Below, piece by piece: positions 1 through 6,057 of a stretch of 24,686 bases of DNA; position 1 is the first letter of the stretch; each line of letters opens with the position of its first letter. Below the pieces are notes generated by a model. That model was not told where the DNA came from. It searched no databases and was given only the letters and a program-made list of their open reading frames with translations. Origin of the DNA: a virus; the IMG/VR virus record IMGVR_UViG_3300042691_009174, positions 1 through 24,686 of that record; one strand, written 5' to 3'. The position numbers were made by a program, and so were the translations under genes.

Positions 1-1
1 T

Positions 2-424
2 GAACAAGAATTATTAAACATCAATGCAGATTTTTCATTTAAAGATATACTATTTCACATAAGACTTGCTGGTTATGGTTATATCTGGTTTCAATACGGA
101 GGTTCTGGTGATAGCGGTTCTATAGACGAGATTATTTTAGTACGTAAAGAAGACGCTGAAGAAACTGAAGAAGGAAGAATTGTTATAAAAGATGGTAAAT
201 ATCCTTTTTCACTTGATCAAAAGCATAGATTGTCTTCGGAAATTAGAAATAAGATTGAAGACTCTATTTATGATAATATTTTAAATCATGCTCCTGATTG
301 GTATAACAATGATGGTGGCGGTGGTGAAGGATATATATGTACTGAAGATGGTCAATACATCTGCGATCATTTTGTCAATATTGTCGAAAGAGAAGAATCT
401 GAGCTAAAAGGTAATCTAATTTAA
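2..424 (+). CDS. DUF6878-like protein, 5' truncated by window edge
   Basis: An open frame runs from base 2 to the TAA at 422-424, so the true start lies upstream; about 140 residues are visible. Near the front is YGGSGDSGSIDEI, and near the end HAPDWYNNDGGGGEG followed by a short Tyr/Cys/His-containing strand. The pairing of a GSGDSG-I motif with a later WxNNDGGxGE motif is what I associate with DUF6878, a small family of unknown function common in phages and mobile elements. That family call is from memory of the motif pattern. The next gene starts 12 nt downstream in the same direction. A TTG near base 230 could also start an open frame, but the conserved GSGDSG motif lies upstream of it, so the longer frame is the gene. 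Confidence 0.85.
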   Translation, partial: EQELLNINADFSFKDILFHIRLAGYGYIWFQYGGSGDSGSIDEIILVRKEDAEETEEGRIVIKDGKYPFSLDQKHRLSSEIRNKIEDSIYDNILNHAPDWYNNDGGGGEGYICTEDGQYICDHFVNIVEREESELKGNLI

Positions 425-435
425 TAACTGCATAT

Positions 436-627
436 ATGAATAATTCAAGACATATATGGGAGGGTTGGACTGTACAAGACTTTATTGATGATTTAGAAGT
501 GACTTTTCCTTATCAAAAATTTAAAACAAAAGATGAAGTAAAGCAATGGTGTAAGTCTGAACAGCCTTACTACAAGAAACACATTCCTGAAGTAGTCAAA
601 CACTTCGTCCAAAAAGCAGGATTGTAA
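436..627 (+). CDS. small conserved-type phage protein, unknown function
   Basis: A 63-residue protein with an ATG 12 nt after the previous stop and a TAA one base before the next gene. It is rich in aromatic and charged residues: IWEGWTVQDFIDDL at the N-terminus, then KFKTKDEVKQWC and YYKKHIPEVVKHFVQKAGL at the C-terminus. It has no membrane segment, signal peptide or metal-binding cluster. Predicted content is mostly helical. I do not recognise an assigned family. Its tight placement between DUF6878-like and DUF6915-like genes suggests one transcript. Confidence 0.75.
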   Translation: MNNSRHIWEGWTVQDFIDDLEVTFPYQKFKTKDEVKQWCKSEQPYYKKHIPEVVKHFVQKAGL

Positions 628-628
628 T

Positions 629-970
629 ATGGCACATCCTGAACAACATGCTAAATCCTCAGTTAAAAAATGGGGAGGCACTATAACAGATTACTTACAT
701 ATTCATGAATGGTTTGATGAAACTAAAGCATGGATAGGACACAGTAAACATAGATTATTTAGACACCATAGTGAAGGTATATTCGAGTGTGAACGTGTTT
801 TTGGTACCAGTTTTATTAACAGTGATGGTAAAACAGTGTATACAAGATATGTTGGAGAACAACATGTCAAAGAAGACTGTAATGGAGTTATACCCACTGC
901 TAAAGAATGGATAGATGGTCTTAAAGAACCCAAACTATGGATGATAAAGAACCAAAAACTGGAAGACTGA
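629..970 (+). CDS. DUF6915 family protein
   Basis: This 113-residue protein follows the DUF6915 pattern closely: MAHPEQHAKSSVKKWGG, YLHIHEWFDETKA, HRLFRHHSEGIFECERVFG, NSDGKTVYTRYVGEQHVKED and IPTAKEWI. The family is a short, His-rich globular protein found in phages and bacteria with no established function. The many conserved His and Asp/Glu residues could form a metal site; that is inference. It starts one base after the preceding stop. Its last 34 nt overlap the first start codon of the radical SAM gene in another frame. Confidence 0.85.
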   Translation: MAHPEQHAKSSVKKWGGTITDYLHIHEWFDETKAWIGHSKHRLFRHHSEGIFECERVFGTSFINSDGKTVYTRYVGEQHVKEDCNGVIPTAKEWIDGLKEPKLWMIKNQKLED

Positions 971-1821
971 TACAAAAAGTACGTAGAAAGTCTATGATTA
1001 TCAGAAATAGTGGTAGGAGTACAGATTTTCTTACTCCTACCATTATTATGGGTTGTGGTTTTGAGTGTAGTTACTGCTATTGTAAAAGACATAAAACCGA
1101 AGGTGTGGATATAGCAACTAATATCAATGATATTTTGACTGCTGTCGACCATCATGTATGGTTTGCTGATGTAGAAAAACCTAATCAGACACACCCAGAA
1201 TTTATAACCTATGATATAGGTTGTAACAGTGATATGGCTTTACATACCAAACATTATGATTGGGTAAAGGTATTTGACTTCTTCAAGAATCACCCTAAAG
1301 CTATGGGATCATTTGCTACTAAGTATGTAAACGAACAACTGTTAGAGTATAACCCGGAAGGAAAGATTAGAATTAGATTTAGTCTTATGCCTCCTAAATA
1401 CTCTAAAGTCCTTGAACCTAATACAACACCTATTGATTTAAGAATCAAGAATATTGATAGATTTATTAACGCGGGGTATGATGTACATATAAACTTTAGT
1501 CCTGTAATAGTGACTGAAGGTTGGGTTACTGAATACGAAGAGTTATTTAGGTCTGTCCATAGTATTGTAGACAACAAGGATAAAGTAAAAGCAGAAGTTA
1601 TATTTCTAACCCATAATGTAAAAAAACACCAGTATAATATCAAAGAGAAACTACCCGGTGAAGATTTACTATGGGACGAGAGTATACAAGAAAGTAAGGT
1701 ATCTGAATACGGTGGAGAAAATATTAGATATAAACATGATGAAAAAAAAGAGTTTATACGTACATTTGAAACTATTCATAAACAAATACTTCCTTGGAAT
1801 GAACTCAGATATATCTTTTGA
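937..1821 (+). CDS. splB-like: spore photoproduct lyase-like radical SAM protein
   Basis: A 294-residue radical SAM enzyme. The cluster motif is CGFECSYC (C40, C44, C47), binding a 4Fe-4S cluster that cleaves S-adenosylmethionine. The Tyr on each side of the third Cys (Y46, Y48) match the two catalytic tyrosines of spore photoproduct lyase. C96 in GCNSD matches the hydrogen-donating Cys of the ASCTSD motif of the Bacillus enzyme. Further lyase-like segments follow: FATKYV, IRIRFSLMPP, AGYDVHINFSPVI with EGW, and the C-terminal YGGENIRYKHDEKKEF. The known enzyme reverses 5-thyminyl-5,6-dihydrothymine in UV-irradiated spore DNA; the phage substrate is not known. It is somewhat shorter than the Bacillus protein, mainly at the N-terminus. 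ATG 937 overlaps the previous gene by 34 nt; Met20 (994) is an alternative start that would avoid the overlap. Confidence 0.85.
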   Translation: MDDKEPKTGRLIQKVRRKSMIIRNSGRSTDFLTPTIIMGCGFECSYCYCKRHKTEGVDIATNINDILTAVDHHVWFADVEKPNQTHPEFITYDIGCNSDMALHTKHYDWVKVFDFFKNHPKAMGSFATKYVNEQLLEYNPEGKIRIRFSLMPPKYSKVLEPNTTPIDLRIKNIDRFINAGYDVHINFSPVIVTEGWVTEYEELFRSVHSIVDNKDKVKAEVIFLTHNVKKHQYNIKEKLPGEDLLWDESIQESKVSEYGGENIRYKHDEKKEFIRTFETIHKQILPWNELRYIF

Positions 1822-2035
1822 TGCAGAATTTGTGAGACAATACGATATCTCACCTAAACAAAAAGCAGAACAGTTAATAGATGTCTTTATGAATATTAAT
1901 GGTAAAAAGAAAGTACCGATGTCTATGGCAATAGAATCTGCTATAAAAACAACGGATGAATTAATAACTGCTACGGCAAGTAAATTTTGGTACGATGTCA
2001 GAAGAGAGCTCGAGACTTGTAAAACTAAACTATAA
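1799..2035 (+). CDS. small hypothetical protein
   Basis: A 78-residue protein starting at ATG 1799, which overlaps the end of the lyase-like gene by 23 nt. The frame is open further upstream, but that part lies entirely inside the lyase gene and reads as low-quality protein, so I take the internal ATG. Visible segments are FDAEFVRQYDISPKQKAEQL, MSMAIESAIKTTDELI and KFWYDVRRELETC. It is helical and charged, without a membrane segment. The pattern (ISPKQKAEQLID, followed by A-rich helices) is common in small phage proteins of unknown function. Its tail overlaps the next gene by 41 nt. Confidence 0.65.
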   Translation: MNSDISFDAEFVRQYDISPKQKAEQLIDVFMNINGKKKVPMSMAIESAIKTTDELITATASKFWYDVRRELETCKTKL

Positions 2036-2462
2036 ATTGTTTTTAGATGATATAAGAGAACCCGGTGATTGTTTTAGAATGACCGGTCAATCTGTTTTTC
2101 TTGATACTGATTGGGTCATTGTAAGAGATTACAATCAGTTTGTAGATGTTGTATCTGAAAGATATCTAGACTACAGTTTTCCCAATATTGTAGCCTTTGA
2201 TCATGATTTAGCTAATGAACACTATATAGATAATTTTGTTGATGTAGATGATTACTCCAAGTTTGTAGAAAAGACTGGATATCATTGTGCTAAATGGCTT
2301 ATTGATTTCTGTATAGATAAAGAGTTACCTTTACCCACGTATTATTGTCATTCAATGAATCCAGCAGGTAAAGAAAATATATTATCAATACTTAAATCTT
2401 ACAAATGTTTAGATTGTAGTTGCGAAGGTTATCATTCACCATCTTGTATTAAAAATGTGTGA
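1995..2462 (+). CDS. cyclic-phosphate-processing receiver (cREC)-like protein
   Basis: A 155-residue protein with the signature KLFLDDIREP near the N-terminus (D18, D19, R21), WVIVRDYNQF around 40-49, PNIVAFDHDL at 63-72 and YYCHSMNPAGKENI at 116-129. These match the cREC (cyclic-phosphate processing receiver) family, a Rossmann-like fold related to response-regulator receivers that was proposed by comparative genomics to act on cyclic-phosphate ends of RNA or nucleotides. Biochemical proof for the family is limited. After the domain a tail carries C138, C141, C143, H147 and C151, which could bind zinc. ATG 1995 overlaps the preceding gene by 41 nt and is needed to include the first strand. 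The tRNA follows 41 nt downstream. Confidence 0.75.
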   Translation: MSEESSRLVKLNYKLFLDDIREPGDCFRMTGQSVFLDTDWVIVRDYNQFVDVVSERYLDYSFPNIVAFDHDLANEHYIDNFVDVDDYSKFVEKTGYHCAKWLIDFCIDKELPLPTYYCHSMNPAGKENILSILKSYKCLDCSCEGYHSPSCIKNV

Positions 2463-2503
2463 TCTAATCTTCATATATTGGGATGATTATTTACCCAAAA
2501 AAA

Positions 2504-2578
2504 TCTCTGTTAGCGTAATAGGTAACGCCTTGGATTTTACCCAAGAGACGGACGGTTCGAATCCTCCACAGAGATCCA
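2504..2578 (+). tRNA. probable tRNA-Lys (anticodon UUU), CCA encoded
   Basis: A cloverleaf can be drawn. The acceptor stem is 2504-2510 with 2568-2574, a perfect 7 bp, then T2575 and CCA 2576-2578. The D arm is GCG/CGC around a TAATAGGTAA loop. The anticodon stem CTTGG/CCAAG is a perfect 5 bp (2529-2533/2541-2545) around ATTTTAC, with anticodon TTT at 2536-2538. The T loop is TTCGAAT (2557-2563). Weak points are the T stem (GACGG against CCTCC, with two mismatches), a short D stem and an unusual T discriminator. It sits in the largest intergenic gap. A Lys(AAA) tRNA would suit the AT-rich, AAA-rich genes. It could be a degraded tRNA; a covariance-model scan would settle this. Confidence 0.65.
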
Positions 2579-2587
2579 ATTAAATTT

Positions 2588-2908
2588 ATGACACAAGACG
2601 AATTAGAAAAAATTAAAGTACTAAACTTGTTGGTATTTTTACAACTTACTGTATTTTCTGCAGATGATTGTTCTACCATAAAATGGTTTAATAAACATCA
2701 AACAAAAATGTTACTGAATCGTCTTAATGATACTATTCAAAAAGAACATGGTGATGCATTAAAAATGCTATGGGATGAACCCGGAACTAACATGAATGAT
2801 GTTATGACGGAAGCTGTTAAACTTTCAGAGTTAATATCACGAGTACCTTTTTATAGAATACCTGATATTAATAAATTAATAGAAGAGTATTTAGCAAAGG
2901 AATTCTAA
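2588..2908 (+). CDS. hypothetical protein
   Basis: A 106-residue, largely helical protein beginning 9 nt after the tRNA's CCA end. Segments are MTQDELEKIKVLNLLVF, SADDCSTIKWFNKHQTKMLL, then DALKMLWDEP and a C-terminal INKLIEEYLAKEF. It has no membrane helix or metal site; the Leu/Phe-rich stretch at about 12-24 is too short and too interrupted by charge to be a clear membrane segment. I do not recognise the family. It converges on a minus-strand gene, and the two stop codons overlap (2905-2908). Confidence 0.7.
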   Translation: MTQDELEKIKVLNLLVFLQLTVFSADDCSTIKWFNKHQTKMLLNRLNDTIQKEHGDALKMLWDEPGTNMNDVMTEAVKLSELISRVPFYRIPDINKLIEEYLAKEF

Positions 2909-3132
2909 TTGTTACCGATTTTAGCTTTTATGAAAAGATGCTTTTTTTCTTGTTCAGCAGCCATAATTGCCATGATACCACGCATTTCCTCATAGGTAAT
3001 TTGCGCTATTAGGTCATCGTTTTTATCGTATATCTGAAATACCTCGCTATCTATATATAATACAGGAACTTCCATTTCGTCGTTTACTACGAATTTTGGG
3101 GTATACAATCCAGCATTTATATAAGTAGCCAT
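2905..3132 (-). CDS. small hypothetical protein downstream of the metallophosphoesterase
   Basis: A 75-residue protein encoded on the minus strand. Its ATG (3132-3130) comes one base after the stop of the metallophosphoesterase gene, so the two are surely co-transcribed. The N-terminal half is beta-rich (YINAGLYTPKFVV, EVPVLYIDSEVFQIYD); the C-terminal half is helical (YEEMRGIMAIMAAEQEKKHLF). No family recognised. It ends tail-to-tail with the plus-strand gene 2588-2908, overlapping by four bases. Confidence 0.7.
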   Translation of the reverse strand: MATYINAGLYTPKFVVNDEMEVPVLYIDSEVFQIYDKNDDLIAQITYEEMRGIMAIMAAEQEKKHLFIKAKIGNN

Positions 3133-3133
3133 T

Positions 3134-4144
3134 TTATCTAACTTCGTTATTGTCTATGTCTATAAGTAAATTTTCTACCTTAAAGTGACCATCAGGTTTC
3201 AAATTTACGATAGCAAAACCATGAACCCACTCATTATAAGGCATATAATCAGGACTAAGTTCACAGAGGCATCCTGTAGAGAATCCTCCATGTGATTTAC
3301 CGTCCATATTTTTGTCAATATAAGTACTAGATCGGTGGTAATGCCCGCACAAAGTATTTACTTTAGCTTTACCGTAAATATATTTAGCTGGATATACACC
3401 ACCTGCACCTCTGTATTCATGACCGTGGATGATATTTAAGTGACCTGCTTTAATGATAGTAAACTTATCTACAAGTGTTACTCTGTGTTTACCAAATTCA
3501 AGCAGTATGTCTAGTCTAAATTCTTCAGTGTCAAATATCTCAGGTGCTTTTACCTTTAGATATCTTTCTAATCTCATTTCATGATTACCTATTTTATAGT
3601 AAATAGGACAGTTAGGAAATGTTTTACGGAGCTCACCTAAGAACCACTTACCAAGTTCTATTTCTTTAACAAATCTTGGTTTGCTAGGATCTTTAGAAAA
3701 ATCAGACAAAGCATAAAAATCTAAAATGTCACCATTAAGTACTATGCAATCAACATTAGCTTCTATAGCATGTTTCATTGCAATCTTTAGTGCTTTTACA
3801 TTATGATAAGGAAAGTGAATGTCTGAAAGAACTAATACCTTACTTGTATGTTTTGCTAAATAGAGTGGTTCCCGGGTTTCTTCGTATGAATCAGGAATAT
3901 TTTCAAAGGGTACATAGTTATAAGTTTTTTCTCTAACTGTCTCTTTGTTTTTTAATTTTTGTCTGTTGTTAGTACCGTTTAAACCACTATGATATCTAAG
4001 ACAAGTTCTTGCATTTTCAATATCCTGAAATAACAAAGAATTTTCTGAGTAGATTTTTTTAGCAAGTGTTTTTATAGGTGTATTAGGAAATTTTTTCAAG
4101 GCGTCAATACACAAAGACCCTTTTGTAATGTTTTTTTTGGTCAT
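3134..4144 (-). CDS. calcineurin-like metallophosphoesterase with N-terminal helical domain
   Basis: A 336-residue protein with the full set of metallophosphoesterase motifs: DIH (108-110), GDILD (138-142), GNHE (186-189), HGHE (240-243) and GHYH (267-270). These bind two metal ions and cleave phosphomono- or diesters; the substrate (DNA, RNA, nucleotide or protein) cannot be told. The first 60 residues (ALKKFPNTPIKTLAKKIYSE, then ENARTCLRYHSGLNG) look like a small helix-turn-helix-type domain, perhaps for nucleic acid binding. I chose ATG 4144. A longer frame to 4240 would add a hydrophobic helix, but it runs antisense into the divergent gene at 4188. Family B phage and crAss-like genomes often carry such a gene beside replication functions. 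Confidence 0.88.
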   Translation of the reverse strand: MTKKNITKGSLCIDALKKFPNTPIKTLAKKIYSENSLLFQDIENARTCLRYHSGLNGTNNRQKLKNKETVREKTYNYVPFENIPDSYEETREPLYLAKHTSKVLVLSDIHFPYHNVKALKIAMKHAIEANVDCIVLNGDILDFYALSDFSKDPSKPRFVKEIELGKWFLGELRKTFPNCPIYYKIGNHEMRLERYLKVKAPEIFDTEEFRLDILLEFGKHRVTLVDKFTIIKAGHLNIIHGHEYRGAGGVYPAKYIYGKAKVNTLCGHYHRSSTYIDKNMDGKSHGGFSTGCLCELSPDYMPYNEWVHGFAIVNLKPDGHFKVENLLIDIDNNEVR

Positions 4145-4187
4145 AAGCTCTCTATACTTTAAAAATAAGAAATATAAACTAAATACC
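4145..4187. promoter_or_regulatory. divergent intergenic region, presumed back-to-back promoters
   Basis: These 43 bases separate the minus-strand phosphoesterase start (4144) from the plus-strand gene at 4188, so a promoter for each direction must lie here or just inside the genes. The stretch is almost entirely A/T. On the plus strand TACTTTAAAAATAA loosely resembles the Bacteroidota -7 element, but no exact TAnnTTTG is present on either strand. The assignment rests on gene geometry, not on a clear motif. Confidence 0.4.
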
Positions 4188-4637
4188 ATGCAAGAAAAGT
4201 ATATAACTATTAACAGAAATGCTATTAGATTGAAAATCAAGCAGTTACTAAAAAAAAGTATTGCTGAAGGTAATCCTCATATAGTAGAATTCATATTAAA
4301 TAAAGTTATGGAAGATACCAGATCAACTGAAGCATTCTTTGATGCGGTTGTAGGTATTGATAAAGAACATTATTATGATATCGGATCTGTTGTCCGTGTA
4401 AATTTTGCTAAAGTTAAAAATTGGAGTAACAAAGCAGCAATCACTACGATGCTAGAAAATCCAGACAGTTACGGAATTGATATAGAAACAGATACTATAA
4501 AATGTATTATAGCAGAACAGTATTGGTATAGTCATCGACCTAAATACTCTATAGTTTATCGAATGTTCAAGGATGAAAAGATCCAAGAACAAAAGTTAGA
4601 TATATCCGAAGATGACATTTATAAAGAAAATGAATAA
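4188..4637 (+). CDS. hypothetical protein
   Basis: A 149-residue protein. ATG 4188 (MQEKYITINRNAI) is preferred over an earlier in-frame ATG at 4128, which would lie inside the divergent phosphoesterase gene. The first third is basic and helical (AIRLKIKQLLKKSIAEGNPH, IVEFILNKVMED). The rest is mixed, with HYYDIGSVVRVNFAKVKNW and YWYSHRPKYSIVYRMF, followed by an acidic tail (DISEDDIYKENE). The beta-strand YDIGSVVRV and the SHRPKYSIVYRM segment suggest a small SH3- or OB-like barrel, only as an impression. No family recognised. Confidence 0.75.
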   Translation: MQEKYITINRNAIRLKIKQLLKKSIAEGNPHIVEFILNKVMEDTRSTEAFFDAVVGIDKEHYYDIGSVVRVNFAKVKNWSNKAAITTMLENPDSYGIDIETDTIKCIIAEQYWYSHRPKYSIVYRMFKDEKIQEQKLDISEDDIYKENE

Positions 4638-4863
4638 TCAAGATCAACGCCCGGTGTACATGGGCACATTTAGTAAGTACACAAGAACATTTGAGCACAA
4701 ATTAGCTTGTTTAGAAAACGATATTGCAGATCTAGAAAAAAGATTAAAACTGTGTGTTAGTAAAATTAACACCTATCAAACAACGACAAATAAAGTATTT
4801 ATAATTCTGACTGCAGCTAATTTATGTATGCTAGCTATATACCTGCTTAATATTTTTAGATAA
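4630..4863 (+). CDS. small tail-anchored coiled-coil protein
   Basis: A 77-residue protein starting at ATG 4630, whose ATG precedes the upstream TAA by two bases (an 8-nt overlap that favours translational coupling). An in-frame ATG at 4612 is possible but overlaps more. The middle (YTRTFEHKLACLENDIADLE, then KRLKLCVSKINTY) has a heptad-like pattern. The C-terminus (VFIILTAANLCMLAIYLLNIF) is one membrane helix. It would expose an N-terminal coiled coil to the cytoplasm. No family recognised; small membrane proteins of this design are typical of host-takeover genes. Confidence 0.7.
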   Translation: MNNQDQRPVYMGTFSKYTRTFEHKLACLENDIADLEKRLKLCVSKINTYQTTTNKVFIILTAANLCMLAIYLLNIFR

Positions 4864-4870
4864 CTCTTTT

Positions 4871-4913
4871 TTATTTACAAAGAATTTTTTATATAAAGTA
4901 TCTTTGTAAATAA
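4871..4913. repeat. perfect 13-bp inverted repeat with embedded promoter-like element
   Basis: TTATTTACAAAGA (4871-4883) is repeated exactly as TCTTTGTAAATAA (4901-4913) on the opposite strand, with a 17-nt AT-only or nearly AT-only spacer. It lies between the stop at 4863 and the GTG at 4916. It could be an operator dyad, a stem-loop in the leader, or an AT-rich terminator for the gene upstream. Confidence 0.75.
4899..4906 (+). promoter_or_regulatory. Bacteroidota-type -7 element TATCTTTG
   Basis: An exact match to TAnnTTTG, located 10 bases before the GTG at 4916 and built into the right arm of the inverted repeat. A TTTA at 21-nt spacing upstream is a one-mismatch version of the usual TTTG -33 element. 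If it is used, the transcript would start only a few bases before the gene. The related minus-strand element at 9275-9282 supports the reading. Confidence 0.45.
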
Positions 4914-4915
4914 CG

Positions 4916-5212
4916 GTGTACTACCAATTACCTAACGGAAAAGTGGTGCAAATGTCATTAGATGAATTCTTTAGTCTTTCCGACAAAGACATTCAATACT
5001 TGCTAAGCATCAACGCTGGGGATTATATATCAAATCCCTGGACAGGTTCAGTTATCTCTAGTATTAAGAAAAAGTCAGAAGATTCCGAAGATGATGATAT
5101 CGATGCTGAAATCTTTGAAAACGCCGAAGAAATAGAAACATTTTTTGAGGAGTTCTTTCCTGAAGATTTTGACGAACCTAATTTTAGAATAGATCTGGAC
5201 TTTAATTCCTAG
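4916..5212 (+). CDS. small protein with strongly acidic tail
   Basis: A 98-residue protein starting with GTG at 4916. The N-terminal segment YYQLPNGKVVQMSLDEFFSL is immediately domain-like, so I keep GTG rather than the ATG at 4952. It continues with SDKDIQYLLSINAGDY and NPWTGSVI. From about residue 57 it is extremely acidic (SEDSEDDDIDAEIFENAEEI, then EEFFPEDFDEP), which suggests a disordered tail able to contact a basic partner or mimic DNA charge. The LPNGK...SLDEFFSLSDxDIQYL pattern occurs in small phage proteins of unknown function. Terminates with TAG, showing that TAG is not reassigned. Confidence 0.75.
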   Translation: MYYQLPNGKVVQMSLDEFFSLSDKDIQYLLSINAGDYISNPWTGSVISSIKKKSEDSEDDDIDAEIFENAEEIETFFEEFFPEDFDEPNFRIDLDFNS

Positions 5213-5232
5213 TGTGTCACAGTAACGACACA
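5213..5232. promoter_or_regulatory. short stem-loop in intergenic leader
   Basis: TGTGTC (5213-5218) pairs with GACACA (5227-5232) around an 8-nt loop, immediately after the TAG at 5210-5212. No T-run follows directly, so it is not a classical terminator. It may mark a transcript end or shape the leader of the gene at 5269. Confidence 0.35.
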
Positions 5233-5268
5233 TCATTCATTTAGTAAAAAATTGTAAATTAATTTAAT

Positions 5269-5742
5269 ATGAAAAAGCAATCCCGTGTTCAGCCTACGGA
5301 GTATTCCGGTAGACTGAGTGAGTATCAACTGTACGGCAACCCTGACCGTCGGTTTGTAGAGTATGAGAGGGACGAGTTCAATGCTTATCAGAATTTTCTG
5401 TATAAGCGAGCTCTATTTGGTCTAAGCGTATATTCAACTGATGAGTTGAGTATAATGCACTGGGATAAGAAGAAAAGAATTCTTAAGGTGCATACACGAA
5501 CACAAAATGTTCTAAATTTGTGGAAACAGGAAATGATTAATTCAACCGTAAACAAGTTACTTAGTAATTTATTCTATCACAGCGCTTTTGTAAAAGAGAT
5601 GGTAGAAAAATTTGGTAGTGACACTGATCCTGAGTACATTAGTAGAGTAAGTTTTAAGGATTTAGGTGTTAGTAAAAAAGCTATTGTAACAAAACTTATA
5701 GAAGAAAAAATATTGCCTGTAAATTTTTATGAATTAGAATAA
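5269..5742 (+). CDS. conserved-type phage hypothetical protein
   Basis: A 157-residue basic protein, preceded by the AT-rich leader 5233-5268. Segments are YERDEFNAYQNFLYKRALFG, LSVYSTDELSIMHWDKKKRI, TQNVLNLWKQEM, and a C-terminal VSFKDLGVSKKAIVTKLIEE. The pattern, a helical bundle ending in a short domain with FKDLGVSK and a final ILPVNFYEL, is one I have seen in phages of Bacteroidota as a conserved unknown, but I cannot name it. GC content at the 5' end is visibly higher than in the surroundings. It is coupled to the next gene by TAATG. Confidence 0.75.
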   Translation: MKKQSRVQPTEYSGRLSEYQLYGNPDRRFVEYERDEFNAYQNFLYKRALFGLSVYSTDELSIMHWDKKKRILKVHTRTQNVLNLWKQEMINSTVNKLLSNLFYHSAFVKEMVEKFGSDTDPEYISRVSFKDLGVSKKAIVTKLIEEKILPVNFYELE

Positions 5743-6056
5743 TGGGATCCTACCACAATCTTGATAATGAAGAAGTTGTATTTATATATCTATCCAATAG
5801 GAGATTTATAGATCAATACAACGCTATATTTGAGCAAGGCGGTCTTGAGACTGTTGCAGATATAACACCTGATTCGTACATTGTAACTTTTCGTCCCTTT
5901 GATGAAGAGCAATTGTTACAGATGATGGATGACACACATTACAAGTATTGTTTAGGAATCGATGAAAAATTAAAACCTATTGTAGAGCTAATCCGGGAAG
6001 AACTCCCGGATCTCTACAAAAAGGTAACACACTCTTTTGTCAAATACGAAGGTTAA
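5742..6056 (+). CDS. hypothetical protein
   Basis: A 104-residue protein whose ATG shares one base with the previous stop (TAATG). It begins MGSYHNLDNEEVVFIYLSNR, continues FIDQYNAIFEQGGL, VADITPDSYIVTFRPFDEEQ, and ends with a helical LIREELPDLYKKVTHSF. Alternating hydrophobic strands and two helices suggest a small alpha/beta fold. No catalytic or metal motif. Its 3' part contains a perfect 8-bp stem-loop (5991-6011). Confidence 0.75.
   Translation: MGSYHNLDNEEVVFIYLSNRRFIDQYNAIFEQGGLETVADITPDSYIVTFRPFDEEQLLQMMDDTHYKYCLGIDEKLKPIVELIREELPDLYKKVTHSFVKYEG
5991..6011. repeat. perfect 8-bp stem-loop inside coding sequence
   Basis: ATCCGGGA (5991-5998) pairs with TCCCGGAT (6004-6011) around AGAAC. 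It is GC-rich in an AT-rich gene and lies 45 nt before that gene's stop. It is not followed by a T-run, so it is not a terminator; an RNA processing or protein-binding site is possible. Confidence 0.55.
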
Positions 6057-6057
6057 C

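Noticed and set aside
703-1194. A 163-codon minus-strand frame.
   Set aside because: It is antisense to DUF6915-like and radical SAM genes with clear motifs, and its own protein is low-quality.
1192-1208. AACCTAT/ATAGGTT inverted repeat in the radical SAM gene.
   Set aside because: It is AT-rich, lies in a conserved coding part near C96, and such 7-bp repeats are expected by chance.
2478-2498. A TTGGG/CCCAA hairpin before the tRNA as a terminator.
   Set aside because: The stem is only 5 bp with an 11-nt loop and no T-run follows.
2455-2583. A 42-codon open frame starting at ATG 2455 that runs across the tRNA region.
   Set aside because: It overlaps the whole cloverleaf, its codons look random, and the paired stems explain the sequence better.
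4145-4240. An N-terminal membrane helix on the metallophosphoesterase.
   Set aside because: It would be coded antisense to the start of the divergent gene and across the shared promoter region; ATG 4144 is simpler.
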